Shown: in pieces, positions 24,563-32,079 of the stretch
Position numbering within the stretch: position 1 is the stretch's first letter
How the letters are laid out: the number at the start of each line of letters is the position of its first letter
NCBI GenBank assembly: GCA_021295735.1
Contig: JAGWBU010000010.1
Span: 13,129 to 45,207 of the forward strand
DNA length: 32,079 nucleotides
Source: Candidatus Poribacteria bacterium
Lineage (GTDB): Bacteria; Poribacteria; WGA-4E; WGA-3G
Direction of reading: 5' to 3'
The notes under the pieces: model-generated
What the model saw: only the letters and a program-made list of their open reading frames with translations
Told to the model about the DNA's origin: nothing
The model's database searches: none
Made by a program: the position numbers and the translations under genes

Positions 24563-25912
24563 ATGAAAAAATCAAAACAACTTTCACGTAGAACATTTTT
24601 ACGCGGGTTAGGTGTCAGCATAGCACTACCGTGGTTAGAATCGATGGGTCCACTCACAAGTTGGGCAACCGCAGCCACGAAAGGTGTAACAGAACAAGTA
24701 ACACCGAATCGGATGGCATTCCTCTATGTTCCCAATGGGAAAATCATGGAGAATTGGACACCGAAACAGGTAGGGACAAGTTATGAACTCACGGACATCT
24801 TAAAACCGCTTGTAAACGTAAAAGAAAAAATGTTGGTCCTCAGTGGGTTGACAGCCGATAAAGCACGCGCCAATGGTGATGGCGGAGGCGATCATGCCAG
24901 AGCAATGGCGGCGTTCCTCACAGGCGCACAGCCGCGCAAAACGAGCGGTACGGATATTCACGCAGGTATTTCTGTCGACCAAGCCGCAGCATCACATATC
25001 GGCGATCAAACACGGTTACCTTCACTTGAACTTGGCATTGATCCCGGTTACAGAGCCGGCAATTGCGACTCCGGTTATAGCTGCGTCTATTCAGCAACGA
25101 TGGCATGGAAGTCTGCAACCCAACCGCTTCCGAAAGAGGTTAATCCGAAACTCGCTTTTGAACGCCTATTTTCTACCGAGCCTAACACTGAAAAACTACA
25201 ACGCGATGAAGAACGAAAAAGTATTCTTGACTTTGTTAGACAGGATTCAAAAGACCTGATTCGACAGGTCAGCGGAAACGATGCGCGAAAACTTGATGAA
25301 TACTTCTCTGCTATTCGCGACATTGAGATGAGAATAGAATCGGCAGAAAAGTTCCCACCAATCGAAAATCCTGATTACACTGCACCAGAGAAAATTCCGG
25401 CAGATTTCCAAGAGCATGTTCACCTGATGTTGGACCTGATTGCTCTTGCATTCCAAACAGATGTAACCCGAATTGTGACCTTTACGTTAGCAAATGAAGG
25501 TAGTAACAAGACATATCCGACTATCAATATTACTGATGGACACCATAATTTATCGCATCATGGTGGAGATAAAGCAAAAATAGAGAAAATTCGGAAAATA
25601 GACATTTTGCATACACAGCAGCTTGCATACCTACTGGAAAAACTTGACTCCATTCCTGAAGGGGAAGGAACACTACTTGACCATTCTATGATTTTATACG
25701 GTAGTGGAAATTCTGATGGCAATCGCCATAGCCATCACGATCTTCCAATTCTATTAGCTGGTCAAGGGTGTGGCACGATTAAGAGTGGACGACATATCCA
25801 ATATCCAAAGGAAACGCCGCTCAATAATCTTTGGTTGTCTATGCTTAATCGAATGGATGTTAATTTGCAGCAATTAGGGGATAGTACAGGGAGTTTAGAA
25901 GGGTTATCTTAA
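24563..25912 (+). CDS. Tat-exported DUF1552 protein
   Basis: About 449 residues, the usual size of DUF1552 proteins, which occur next to DUF1592-type cytochromes in planctomycetes and relatives; their reaction is unknown. The twin-arginine leader SRRTFLRGLGVSIALPWL is followed by family segments NRMAFLYVPNGKIMENWTP, GGDHARAMAAFLTGAQPRKT, ATMAWKSATQPLPKEVNPKL, DVTRIVTFTLANEGSNKTYP, and LDHSMILYGSGNSDGNRHSH HDLPILLAGQG near the end, all in normal order. The ATG at 24563 is preferred since the leader from there aligns with the SMP-30-like gene; an upstream ATG at 24530 would add 11 residues, with AAGGAG lying between the two. It likely works with the cytochrome at 19514, though it has its own promoter. 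Confidence 0.9.
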   Translation: MKKSKQLSRRTFLRGLGVSIALPWLESMGPLTSWATAATKGVTEQVTPNRMAFLYVPNGKIMENWTPKQVGTSYELTDILKPLVNVKEKMLVLSGLTADKARANGDGGGDHARAMAAFLTGAQPRKTSGTDIHAGISVDQAAASHIGDQTRLPSLELGIDPGYRAGNCDSGYSCVYSATMAWKSATQPLPKEVNPKLAFERLFSTEPNTEKLQRDEERKSILDFVRQDSKDLIRQVSGNDARKLDEYFSAIRDIEMRIESAEKFPPIENPDYTAPEKIPADFQEHVHLMLDLIALAFQTDVTRIVTFTLANEGSNKTYPTINITDGHHNLSHHGGDKAKIEKIRKIDILHTQQLAYLLEKLDSIPEGEGTLLDHSMILYGSGNSDGNRHSHHDLPILLAGQGCGTIKSGRHIQYPKETPLNNLWLSMLNRMDVNLQQLGDSTGSLEGLS

Positions 25913-25945
25913 TCCTACCTATAAGATATCAATTTACAACCTCTC

Positions 25946-26116
25946 TCTTGTGGGAGGGCTTTGCAAGCCCGATGTAGTGATTGTATCGAAATCAACGCCT
26001 CATACCGTATGGCATTTGTCCAAATCAACACAGCGTGCGCGTGTGGCACGCTGCGGAGTTGAAAACCCCTCCTACAAGAAAGTTTCGCAATGAATTGCAC
26101 GACTACAAACGCGGCT
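25946..26116 (-). repeat. Composite repeat: family A, GTTGATTTGG hairpins, family A, family B
   Basis: Read on the minus strand, this copies the order of 1-180. The hairpin at 26053-26031 (8-bp stem, 7-nt loop) is followed by GTTGATTTGG (26029-26020), a segment with AATGCCATACGG (26016-26005), GTTGATTT (25996-25989) and the GGGCTT..AAGCCC + CTCCCACAAGA unit (25973-25946). A second family A-like unit (26055-26080) and a family B unit (26085-26116) are attached at the other side. The hairpin differs from 45-67 by a paired A-T to G-C change, so the stem is conserved. It covers most of the 25913-26114 gap and touches the stop codon of the hydantoinase gene. Confidence 0.8.
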
Positions 26117-27692
26117 ATTTCAAATTTTTCTTCCCGTACCCACCACCTCCAGGCGTTTCAATCTGAATAATATCGCCTTCTTTAATGGAAAAGGTGGCTT
26201 TGCCAGCGACAGGCTGTTCCTTACCATCACGGATTAGGACGTTACGTCCCAATTGCCCTTTTTCACCACCTTGCAAGCCATAGGGTTGAAACACTCGGCG
26301 TTCCGATAAGATTGTAATCTCCGCGTCTGTCAAAAGTCGTAGAGATCGCACAATTCCTGCCCCACCTTGAAATTCACCTGCCCCGCCATTTCCACGTCGG
26401 ATCGCATACTGCTCCACCTGCATCGGATAACTTGTCTCAATTGCTTCTATCGGAGTATTCATCGTATTTGTCATGTGAGTATGAATGGCGTCAATTCCGT
26501 CACAGTTGGGGCGCGCTCCCATACCACCAGCGATGGTTTCATAGTAAGTAAAATCTTTTCCGCGTAAAACATCATACCCGCCTACAGTGAGATTACTCAT
26601 AGACCCACAACTCGCGGCAGGAATTCGGTTTGGACAAGCTTTTGCTAATGCCCCGAAAAGCACGTCAACAATTCGTTGAGAAGTCTCAACGTTTCCACCG
26701 GCGACCGCCGCAGGGAATTTTGCATTGATTACACTACCTTCAGGTGCAATAATTTGAATTGGTTCCAGACACCCAGCATTGGAGGAGACATCTTCACCTG
26801 CAATACATCGGAACGTGTAAAAAACAGCTGAGACTGTGATGGCGTAAATAGCATTAACTGAACCTCGTACCTGTCCCGATGTGCCTGTAAAATCTACGAT
26901 TGCGGTCCCGTCTTTAATTTCTATGGCAACACGGATTTCAATCGGTTCGTCAGTAATAGCATCATTATCAAGGAAATCTGAAAATGTATAAATGCCATCA
27001 GGAATTTCTCGTAAGAACGACCGTACCATCCGACCGGAATATGCACAGAGTTCCTGCATATACGCCTCAATTCCCGACATGCCGTATTTGGTTGCAATCT
27101 CTTGTAATCGACGTTCACCGATGCGATTTGCGGCAAGTTGTGCCTCCATGTCGCCACGTCGTTCCGTTGGCGTTCGGACATTCGCGAGAATTAGTTCCCA
27201 CAGATCGCTGTCCAGTTCTCCAGCTCGGACAAGTTTCACTGGTGGAATGCGGATACCTTCCTGAATTACACTTGTTGCAAGGGGCATGGAGCCTGGAGTC
27301 ATACCACCGACATCTGCATGATGTGCACGGTTTGCTACAAAAAAGTTCGGACGATTCGTTGACTTTTCTCCGAAAACAGGTGCTACCAAAGTAATATCTG
27401 GCAGGTGTGTTCCCCCGCGATATGGATCATTTAGCACAACCATGTCACCGGGTGCCATTTCGGTATGCTCAATTGCTGCTAATACCGAAAGCGGCATTGA
27501 TCCCAGATGGACAGGAATATGTGCGGCTTGTGCTACCATCTGTCCTGAAGCATCAAAAACCGCACATGAAAAATCGAGACGTTCCTTGATGTTCGGTGAA
27601 AAGGCAGTACGTTGCAGCGTAACACCCATTTCCTCTGAAACTGAGGTGAGTATGTTCTTATAAAGTTCTAATTTGATAGGGTCAAAGTTCAT
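26115..27692 (-). CDS. Hydantoinase B / 5-oxoprolinase family protein (HyuB-like)
   Basis: 525 residues. The typical HyuB start FDPIKLELYKNILTSVSEEM is followed by LVAQ-type core segments: VAQAAHIPVHLGSMPLS, VVLNDPYRGGTHLPDITLV, VDFTGTSGQVRGSVNAIYA, FPAAVAGGNVETSQRIVD and, at the end, IQIETPGGGGYGKK. This family forms one subunit of ATP-dependent N-methylhydantoinase or 5-oxoprolinase, and HyuA is the usual partner; no hyuA is in the window, so the partner must be elsewhere or absent. The start at 27692 is chosen from family N-termini; the frame stays open to 27761 but the added residues do not look like the family. The stop lies at the edge of a repeat. Confidence 0.9.
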   Translation of the reverse strand: MNFDPIKLELYKNILTSVSEEMGVTLQRTAFSPNIKERLDFSCAVFDASGQMVAQAAHIPVHLGSMPLSVLAAIEHTEMAPGDMVVLNDPYRGGTHLPDITLVAPVFGEKSTNRPNFFVANRAHHADVGGMTPGSMPLATSVIQEGIRIPPVKLVRAGELDSDLWELILANVRTPTERRGDMEAQLAANRIGERRLQEIATKYGMSGIEAYMQELCAYSGRMVRSFLREIPDGIYTFSDFLDNDAITDEPIEIRVAIEIKDGTAIVDFTGTSGQVRGSVNAIYAITVSAVFYTFRCIAGEDVSSNAGCLEPIQIIAPEGSVINAKFPAAVAGGNVETSQRIVDVLFGALAKACPNRIPAASCGSMSNLTVGGYDVLRGKDFTYYETIAGGMGARPNCDGIDAIHTHMTNTMNTPIEAIETSYPMQVEQYAIRRGNGGAGEFQGGAGIVRSLRLLTDAEITILSERRVFQPYGLQGGEKGQLGRNVLIRDGKEQPVAGKATFSIKEGDIIQIETPGGGGYGKKNLK

Positions 27693-27747
27693 AAGATATG
27701 GTATCGCTTGATGTTTGGGTTGAGATAATTTTGTATTCAGAAGTTGG

Positions 27748-27776
27748 TTGCATTTTAACATTTTCTTTTGTAATAT
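27748..27776 (+). promoter_or_regulatory. Candidate promoter for the Gfo/Idh gene
   Basis: TTGCAT (27748-27753), a 17-nt spacer and TAATAT (27771-27776), giving a leader of about 100 nt that contains the hairpin repeat at 27811-27839. Confidence 0.4.
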
Positions 27777-27810
27777 ACAAGAAAAACCATTAGAACACAG
27801 AGGACATGGT

Positions 27811-27839
27811 CGCGAGCTGGAGCTCGCTCCTACAGGAAG
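27811..27839 (+). repeat. Family A-type hairpin repeat variant
   Basis: CGAGCTGGAGCTCG forms a short palindrome (CGAGCT/AGCTCG) followed by CTCCTACAGGAAG, resembling the other units in which a small hairpin is followed by CTCC(C/T)ACA. It lies in the leader of the Gfo/Idh gene. Confidence 0.45.
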
Positions 27840-27884
27840 AAACTATTGGAAAATTCAATGACCCTGATTAGAACAGAGGAAAAG

Positions 27885-28844
27885 ATGAAAAAAGTTAATA
27901 TTGCTTTAATCGGTGCAGGCGGGATGGCAAATGGTGTTCACTACCCATCTCTCGCGGAATGTGAAGATGTCCATCTTGTCGGATTGTGTGATCTGGTAGA
28001 GGCGAAACTTCACGCCACAGCAGAAAGGTTTCAGATAGAACAGACCTTTACGGACTATAAGAAAATGCTTGACGAAACAAATCCTGATGCTGTTTATATT
28101 TTGATGCCGCCACAACACTTGTTCCCGCTTGTTATCCATTGCTTGTCGCAGAAACACCATGTATTTATTGAGAAACCACCAGGCATAACACTTCATCAAA
28201 CAAAGGAAATGGCTTTAGCAGCTGAAAAGCACGACTGCAAAACGATGGTAGGGTTCAACCGGCGATTTATTCCACTGATGCAAAAAGTCAAAGCGATAGT
28301 TGAAGAAAACGGGCCGATTATCCAATGCATGTCTACCTTCCACAAAAATTCCGCAAACGCGCTCTATTATGACGGAGTCATAGATGTTTTAACTTGTGAT
28401 GCAATTCATGCTGTGGACGCACTCCGTTGGCTTGGCGGTGGCGAGATTCAAGCTGTTGCAAGCGACATCAATTCCTTCTATTCCGATCGCGAGAACAGTT
28501 TCAACGCACTTGTCAAGTTTACGAGTGGTGCCTCCGGATATCTCTGCACAAATTGGGCTGTCGGCGGACGTATCCACACTTTTGAAATGCACGCACACGG
28601 AATTTCTGCTTACATTAACCCAGATGCTGGTGGAAGCGCAATACTTCACACTCCTGACGGAATAACTGAAATTACACCTGAGGAAGCTGCCGATTCTGAC
28701 GCAACTCACAAAACTTATGGATTTTATGGAGAAAGTCTACATTTTGTGGATTGTATTCAGCAAAACCAACAACCATTAACATGTTTTGCTGATGCGGTCA
28801 AAACAATGGAACTCGTTGAAGCCATTTACCAGAATAGAATCTAA
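27885..28844 (+). CDS. Gfo/Idh/MocA family oxidoreductase
   Basis: 319 residues. The N-terminal Rossmann site is ALIGAGGMANGVHYPSL (7-23), with Asp36 favouring NAD. The family mark EKP lies at 96-98 in HVFIEKPPG, and MVGFNRRFIPLMQKVK follows at the domain border. The C-terminal part holds DAIHAVDALRWLGG, with the His and Asp expected near the substrate. Members oxidise or reduce sugars and cyclitols; the substrate here cannot be told. The start at 27885 is fixed by AGAGG 5 nt upstream, in preference to a TTG at 27846 and an ATG at 27858. It is followed by an aldo/keto reductase with its own promoter. Confidence 0.9.
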   Translation: MKKVNIALIGAGGMANGVHYPSLAECEDVHLVGLCDLVEAKLHATAERFQIEQTFTDYKKMLDETNPDAVYILMPPQHLFPLVIHCLSQKHHVFIEKPPGITLHQTKEMALAAEKHDCKTMVGFNRRFIPLMQKVKAIVEENGPIIQCMSTFHKNSANALYYDGVIDVLTCDAIHAVDALRWLGGGEIQAVASDINSFYSDRENSFNALVKFTSGASGYLCTNWAVGGRIHTFEMHAHGISAYINPDAGGSAILHTPDGITEITPEEAADSDATHKTYGFYGESLHFVDCIQQNQQPLTCFADAVKTMELVEAIYQNRI

Positions 28845-28871
28845 CGGTGTATCCATATTACAAATTTTACA

Positions 28872-28900
28872 TTGAAATCGTCCGTCTAATGTGGTATAAT
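28872..28900 (+). promoter_or_regulatory. Sigma70-type promoter for the second aldo/keto reductase
   Basis: TTGAAA (28872-28877), a 17-nt spacer and a perfect TATAAT (28895-28900), about 85 nt upstream of the ATG at 28984. Confidence 0.7.
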
Positions 28901-28983
28901 TTTGTGATGTGGAATTCCTTAACATGTATGAAAGAACGAATTCTACGCAGAAATCAAAAGTATAAGTGAGGGAATAGATTTCA

Positions 28984-29931
28984 ATGAAGCGTATAAAAAT
29001 TCCCGGAGTTGACCAAGAAATTTCACAACTGATTCTGGGAACTATGATGTATTCACCTGCAAGTTTCGACCACAGCACCGAGATGCTTGATACATTCTTT
29101 GAAGTAGGTGGAAATGCTTTGGACACGGCGCACATCTATGGAGGCGGGAATAGTCAAAAGTTAATCGGTCTTTGGATGCAGGAACGTGGAAATAGAGACG
29201 AGGTATTCTTAATAGATAAAGGAGGACACCCACAAGGCGGTGTTCCACGCCGCGTTTCACCAGAATACGTTAAACAAGACCTTGACGAAAATCTCGTACG
29301 TCTCCAGACAGATTATATTGATCTTTATATGCTTCACAGAGACGATGTAGAGATTCCGGTTAGCACAATAATTGATTATTTGAATGAAGAGATAGATGCA
29401 GGGCGTATCCGAGCCATCGCCGCTTCTAACTGGGAACCCCAGCGTATTATTGAAGCAAATACATACGCCGAAGAACACGGGTTAAGCGGGTTCGTTGCAT
29501 GTAGTAACAACATCAGCCTCGCGGTCCCAATGGAACCGATGTGGGGTGGATGTGTTTGCGTTGATGATGACGCACGCCGTTGGCATGTGGAGAATCAATT
29601 TCCGTTAATGCCATGGTCATCCCAAGCACGTGGGTTCTTCAGCGGTGCATTTACGCCTGAAAACAGAGATAACGGAGATATGGTGCGTGTCTATTACAAC
29701 GAAGATAACTTTGAAAGGCTGGCACGCGCAAAACAATTAGGTGAAAAATACGGCTTTTCCGCCATTCAAGTCTCGCTTGCATATTGCATTAATCTTCCCT
29801 TTCCGATTTTTCCGATTGTTGGTCCAGCTAATTTAGTAGAGATGAAATCTTCCCTCGGCGCATTGAATCTTCAACTCTCCCACGATGAAATGGCGTGGCT
29901 AAACCTCAAAACAGAACAGACAAAGTTATAG
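28984..29931 (+). CDS. Aldo/keto reductase family protein
   Basis: 315 residues with a full catalytic set: Asp47 and Tyr52 in ALDTAHIYGGG, Lys79 in FLIDKGGH and His118 in LYMLHRDD. The cofactor end is seen in FPIFPIVGPANLVEMKSSLG. Unlike the gene at 227-1123, the tyrosine is in its usual place, so this is probably an active NADPH-dependent reductase or dehydrogenase in the cytosol, of the Tas/YajO-like branch. GAGGGAA lies about 9 nt before the ATG. It follows the Gfo/Idh gene by 139 nt with its own promoter, a neighbourhood pointing to sugar or polyol metabolism. Confidence 0.92.
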   Translation: MKRIKIPGVDQEISQLILGTMMYSPASFDHSTEMLDTFFEVGGNALDTAHIYGGGNSQKLIGLWMQERGNRDEVFLIDKGGHPQGGVPRRVSPEYVKQDLDENLVRLQTDYIDLYMLHRDDVEIPVSTIIDYLNEEIDAGRIRAIAASNWEPQRIIEANTYAEEHGLSGFVACSNNISLAVPMEPMWGGCVCVDDDARRWHVENQFPLMPWSSQARGFFSGAFTPENRDNGDMVRVYYNEDNFERLARAKQLGEKYGFSAIQVSLAYCINLPFPIFPIVGPANLVEMKSSLGALNLQLSHDEMAWLNLKTEQTKL

Positions 29932-30008
29932 ACACCCTCTGTACTATAAAAACAGCTCACAATAAGTTAGGAGTAGGCGTATATTTATGCTGTCGCATAT
30001 AAAATTCT

Positions 30009-30134
30009 ATGGAAACAAAAATTTTTTACGCACTACTAATCCTTCAGTTTCTTTTTCCTTTCGGTGTTCTACATAATGTGTTTGGGCAAGAAAGCTGAGG
30101 CGCCTGAAGCAATCCCGCAATCCCACGTGGCGGG
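30009..30134 (+). other. Signal-peptide leader in frame with the barrel gene, containing two in-frame TGA codons
   Basis: An ATG at 30009 opens a frame coding for METKIFYALLILQFLFPFGV and then LHNVFGQES, a good Sec signal peptide with likely cleavage after VFG. The frame then meets TGA at 30096-30098 and, after GGC GCC, TGA at 30105-30107, and runs on without any shift as SNPAIPRGG into the ORF at 30135. A 7-bp stem (112-118 with 130-136 of 30000) lies 4 nt after the second TGA. TGA is used as a true stop elsewhere in the window (for example 21947-21949). Either the TGA codons are read as selenocysteine, or the gene is broken. No strong Shine-Dalgarno site is seen before 30009. Confidence 0.5.
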
Positions 30135-31115
30135 ATGGGTGGAGTCAGTTTGACTTCAGATAGCAAAAGATTTCAAGCCTCTTTCAGCACGATGCGGTGG
30201 TTTGATGCACAAGGTGGACATCTTGAAGATGAAGGAGTTTTCATTAGTCTAAACGGAAACCGAAAAATAGACAAAGTCCCAGAGCATAGACATCATGTCG
30301 TCTTAAACGTTTATCGCTTTGATGTTGGGTTAAAATATCTACTCGGTTCTCAATGGATATTGGAAGCAAACCTCCCTTATGAATCCAAAGTTCAAGAAGC
30401 AACTATTGAGAAGATTGACGGTGTTGAATATACTCAAGAACAATGGGAAGCGATTGAAGAGAATGGGTTTATCCATCATCGCAATGAAACCTACACCGGT
30501 CTAACAGATTCAGAAGTTTTTCTTGGATATTATAGACTGGGTGTTTTGGCAGAGGGTGATTATTTTATGGGGCGTATCGGAACGTCGATTCCATTTGGAA
30601 AAACTGAGGATGACCCGTGGAAACTCGGAGAGAAGGGAGAGGAGCATCTACATATCCAATTTGGGACTGGAACTTTCAACCCTATCTTAGACCTACACTA
30701 TAATCTGCCTATCTATAAGGGGTTAGCATCTCATACCAGTGTCCGCGCAAAATTACCTTTCTACGAGAACAGCAAAACATATCGTGGTTCAAATGAACTT
30801 ACATATTCAGCAGGATTGAACTATCGCCTGAATAAATGGTTTTCTTTCCGATCAGGTTATCTTGGGATATATCAATCTTTTGCGCATTGGGATGGAGGAA
30901 TAGACAAAAATACTGGACTTCTTTTTGGCATGGCATCGCTCGGCACATCTATTAAAACCCCATTCAATGTCCCATTATCACTTTCGTTTTTGTTACCATT
31001 GCATCAAAAAACACTATATGATGATAGTGACGCGTTTGTTGATGGTAAATATGAAGAAAGCGATGCGTTTGAATTTGGTCCGCTTGTCTCCTTAACAGCT
31101 TTATATTCATTTTAG
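30135..31115 (+). CDS. Outer-membrane beta-barrel protein (transporter-like); start probably at 30009
   Basis: 326 residues from the first ATG, without a signal peptide of its own. The composition is that of a beta-barrel: alternating polar and hydrophobic strands with aromatic girdles (YLLGSQWILEANLPYES, DSEVFLGYYRLGVL, LNYRLNKWFSFRSGYLGIYQ) and a final LVSLTALYSF ending in Phe, the signal for outer-membrane assembly. The type resembles uncharacterised transporter or phenol-degradation MetA-like barrels. Because a barrel needs export, the real start is likely the signal peptide at 30009, in the same frame but split off by two TGA codons. The body shows no other stop or frame shift, so if it is a pseudogene it is a young one. 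Confidence 0.7.
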   Translation: MGGVSLTSDSKRFQASFSTMRWFDAQGGHLEDEGVFISLNGNRKIDKVPEHRHHVVLNVYRFDVGLKYLLGSQWILEANLPYESKVQEATIEKIDGVEYTQEQWEAIEENGFIHHRNETYTGLTDSEVFLGYYRLGVLAEGDYFMGRIGTSIPFGKTEDDPWKLGEKGEEHLHIQFGTGTFNPILDLHYNLPIYKGLASHTSVRAKLPFYENSKTYRGSNELTYSAGLNYRLNKWFSFRSGYLGIYQSFAHWDGGIDKNTGLLFGMASLGTSIKTPFNVPLSLSFLLPLHQKTLYDDSDAFVDGKYEESDAFEFGPLVSLTALYSF

Positions 31116-31166
31116 GCTTTCACAATGATAATCCACGAGTGTACAAAAAGGTTTATAATAAAATAA

Positions 31167-31598
31167 ATGGTAACACACAGCAGAGGGGTACAAATTTTTC
31201 AGGGTGTTATTAGCATTATTTTGGGCGTTGTCAGTATCCTCTTAGCTATTGTGTTGCAACGATCCGCATATCCGACTATGACTCTTATCACTTTTTTTAT
31301 AGTTGGGTTGACCCTTATTTTTTCTGGAGACTACCTCATAAACCCTTTTGGTATGCCTGTAAATGCCTTCAAACAACAACTTCTCAGTGAGTTGTGCCTC
31401 ATCGCTTATGGTGCTTTTTATGTGAATATTGGGATATCTCGACTGCTACAACCGCTCTTGATATTAAACATCTCACAGATATTACACCCTGTTTGGATAC
31501 GGCGGGGTATAAGCAGCATAGGCATTCTCTTAATCATCGGTGGTATTTACGGCATCTTAAGTTTGCTAAAAGACTTGCACACAGAGGCCTCTGAATAA
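31167..31598 (+). CDS. Small integral membrane protein of unknown function
   Basis: 143 residues with about four hydrophobic segments (near 10-28, 37-55, 72-90 and 112-132), separated by short polar loops, so it should sit in the cytoplasmic membrane. No catalytic motif is visible and I do not recognise the family. The ATG at 31167 has only a weak AAGG about 15 nt upstream. It lies 51 nt after the barrel gene on the same strand and is convergent with the cupin gene, 30 nt away. The hydrophobic pattern supports a real gene. Confidence 0.6.
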   Translation: MVTHSRGVQIFQGVISIILGVVSILLAIVLQRSAYPTMTLITFFIVGLTLIFSGDYLINPFGMPVNAFKQQLLSELCLIAYGAFYVNIGISRLLQPLLILNISQILHPVWIRRGISSIGILLIIGGIYGILSLLKDLHTEASE

Positions 31599-31628
31599 GT
31601 GGTGTAAGGATACCTTCAATACTACATT

Positions 31629-31934
31629 TTACCGGGCTATAATAACTGCATAGCGAAGTGTTGTCTCCCCAACGTTTCGTATGCCGTGTAAAACTTGGCA
31701 ATCAACATGCACGGCTTCGTTGTCACTGACACGGTGTGTTTGTTCTCCGAATAAGACTTCGCCTTTCCCAGAAAAAACATAGAAAATTTCTTGTCCGTCG
31801 TGTGTATGTGGTGGATGTGCACGTTGCCCCGGTCCAACTTCGGAGATGTGTAGATGGAGTTGTTCCGTGTCTGCCCCGGTTTCAAAAACAAACCGATCAA
31901 TACCCTTGATGTCAGTTCTTACTGTTTCTGCCAT
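31629..31934 (-). CDS. Small cupin-domain protein
   Basis: 101 residues forming a single cupin barrel. Cupin motif 1 is PPHTHDGQEIFYVFSGKGEV with metal ligands His43, His45 and Glu49; motif 2 is DCQVLHGIRNVG with His83. All four ligands are kept, so it can bind Mn, Fe or Zn. Such single-domain cupins serve as isomerases, dioxygenases or sensors, and the substrate cannot be told. AGGAGG lies 7 nt before the ATG and a good promoter is at 31958-31986. Confidence 0.88.
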   Translation of the reverse strand: MAETVRTDIKGIDRFVFETGADTEQLHLHISEVGPGQRAHPPHTHDGQEIFYVFSGKGEVLFGEQTHRVSDNEAVHVDCQVLHGIRNVGETTLRYAVIIAR

Positions 31935-31957
31935 TGCAAACCTCCTTTTTTTACACT

Positions 31958-31986
31958 ATTCTATCACACCCCTTAAAACCTTTCAA
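31958..31986 (-). promoter_or_regulatory. Sigma70-type promoter of the cupin gene
   Basis: On the minus strand, TTGAAA (31986-31981), a 17-nt spacer and TAGAAT (31963-31958), 24 nt upstream of the ATG. Beyond it (31987-32079) I see nothing. Confidence 0.65.
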
Positions 31987-32079
31987 GTTGAAAAGTCTCT
32001 CTGGGTGTGTAAAGTTTTTGGCATGAATATCACGCTGCTTTTGTGTTTGTATACCAATAATTATTCCATGCTTCATTTT

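Overview
The window reads as a bacterial chromosome segment with moderate GC, short intergenic gaps and many AT-rich, near-consensus sigma70-type promoters. Taxonomy is inference. Three things together point to Candidatus Poribacteria or a related marine, PVC-like lineage: planctomycete-style DUF1587/1592/1588/1585 cytochromes paired with DUF1552 proteins, many aldo/keto reductases and Gfo/Idh-type oxidoreductases, and an abundant dispersed repeat of the form GGGCTT..AAGCCC + CTCCCACAAGA. I could not run a search to confirm this.

Layout. Positions 1-180 hold a composite array of hairpin repeats. Positions 227-7326 hold seven minus-strand genes, probably one transcription unit read from the promoter at 7396-7424: a 3-hydroxyisobutyrate-dehydrogenase-like enzyme, an RmlA-type nucleotidyltransferase, a family 2 glycosyltransferase, a class V aminotransferase, a DUF4861 lipoprotein, an orphan TPP-binding subunit and an aldo/keto reductase. 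The upstream part looks like sugar-nucleotide and glycan work; the downstream part is peripheral catabolism. A divergent promoter at 7495-7522 reads a TPR protein (7603-9006). Then come housekeeping genes: an RNase Z-like hydrolase, methylthioadenosine phosphorylase, a class III aminotransferase, arginyl-tRNA synthetase, B12-dependent ribonucleotide reductase (nrdJ) with a strong terminator, and the RNase P RNA gene rnpB with its own promoter. A D12-class adenine methyltransferase follows.

From 19514 to 25912 lies an envelope-associated cluster on the plus strand: a DUF1592-type cytochrome, a predicted zinc-protease lipoprotein that begins 2 nt after the cytochrome stop, a Tat-exported SMP-30/gluconolactonase-like protein and a Tat-exported DUF1552 protein. 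The last two share almost the same leader at both DNA and protein level. The final part holds hydantoinase B (minus strand), a Gfo/Idh/MocA oxidoreductase, a second aldo/keto reductase, an outer-membrane beta-barrel protein, a small membrane protein and a cupin.

The most notable observation is at 30009-31115. A good signal peptide and a beta-barrel domain lie in the same reading frame, separated only by two in-frame TGA codons (TGA GGC GCC TGA), with a stem-loop just downstream. This could be a UxxU-type selenoprotein, or simply a broken gene. The second is a family of hairpin repeats spaced by GTTGATTTGG, in which two copies show a compensatory base-pair change.
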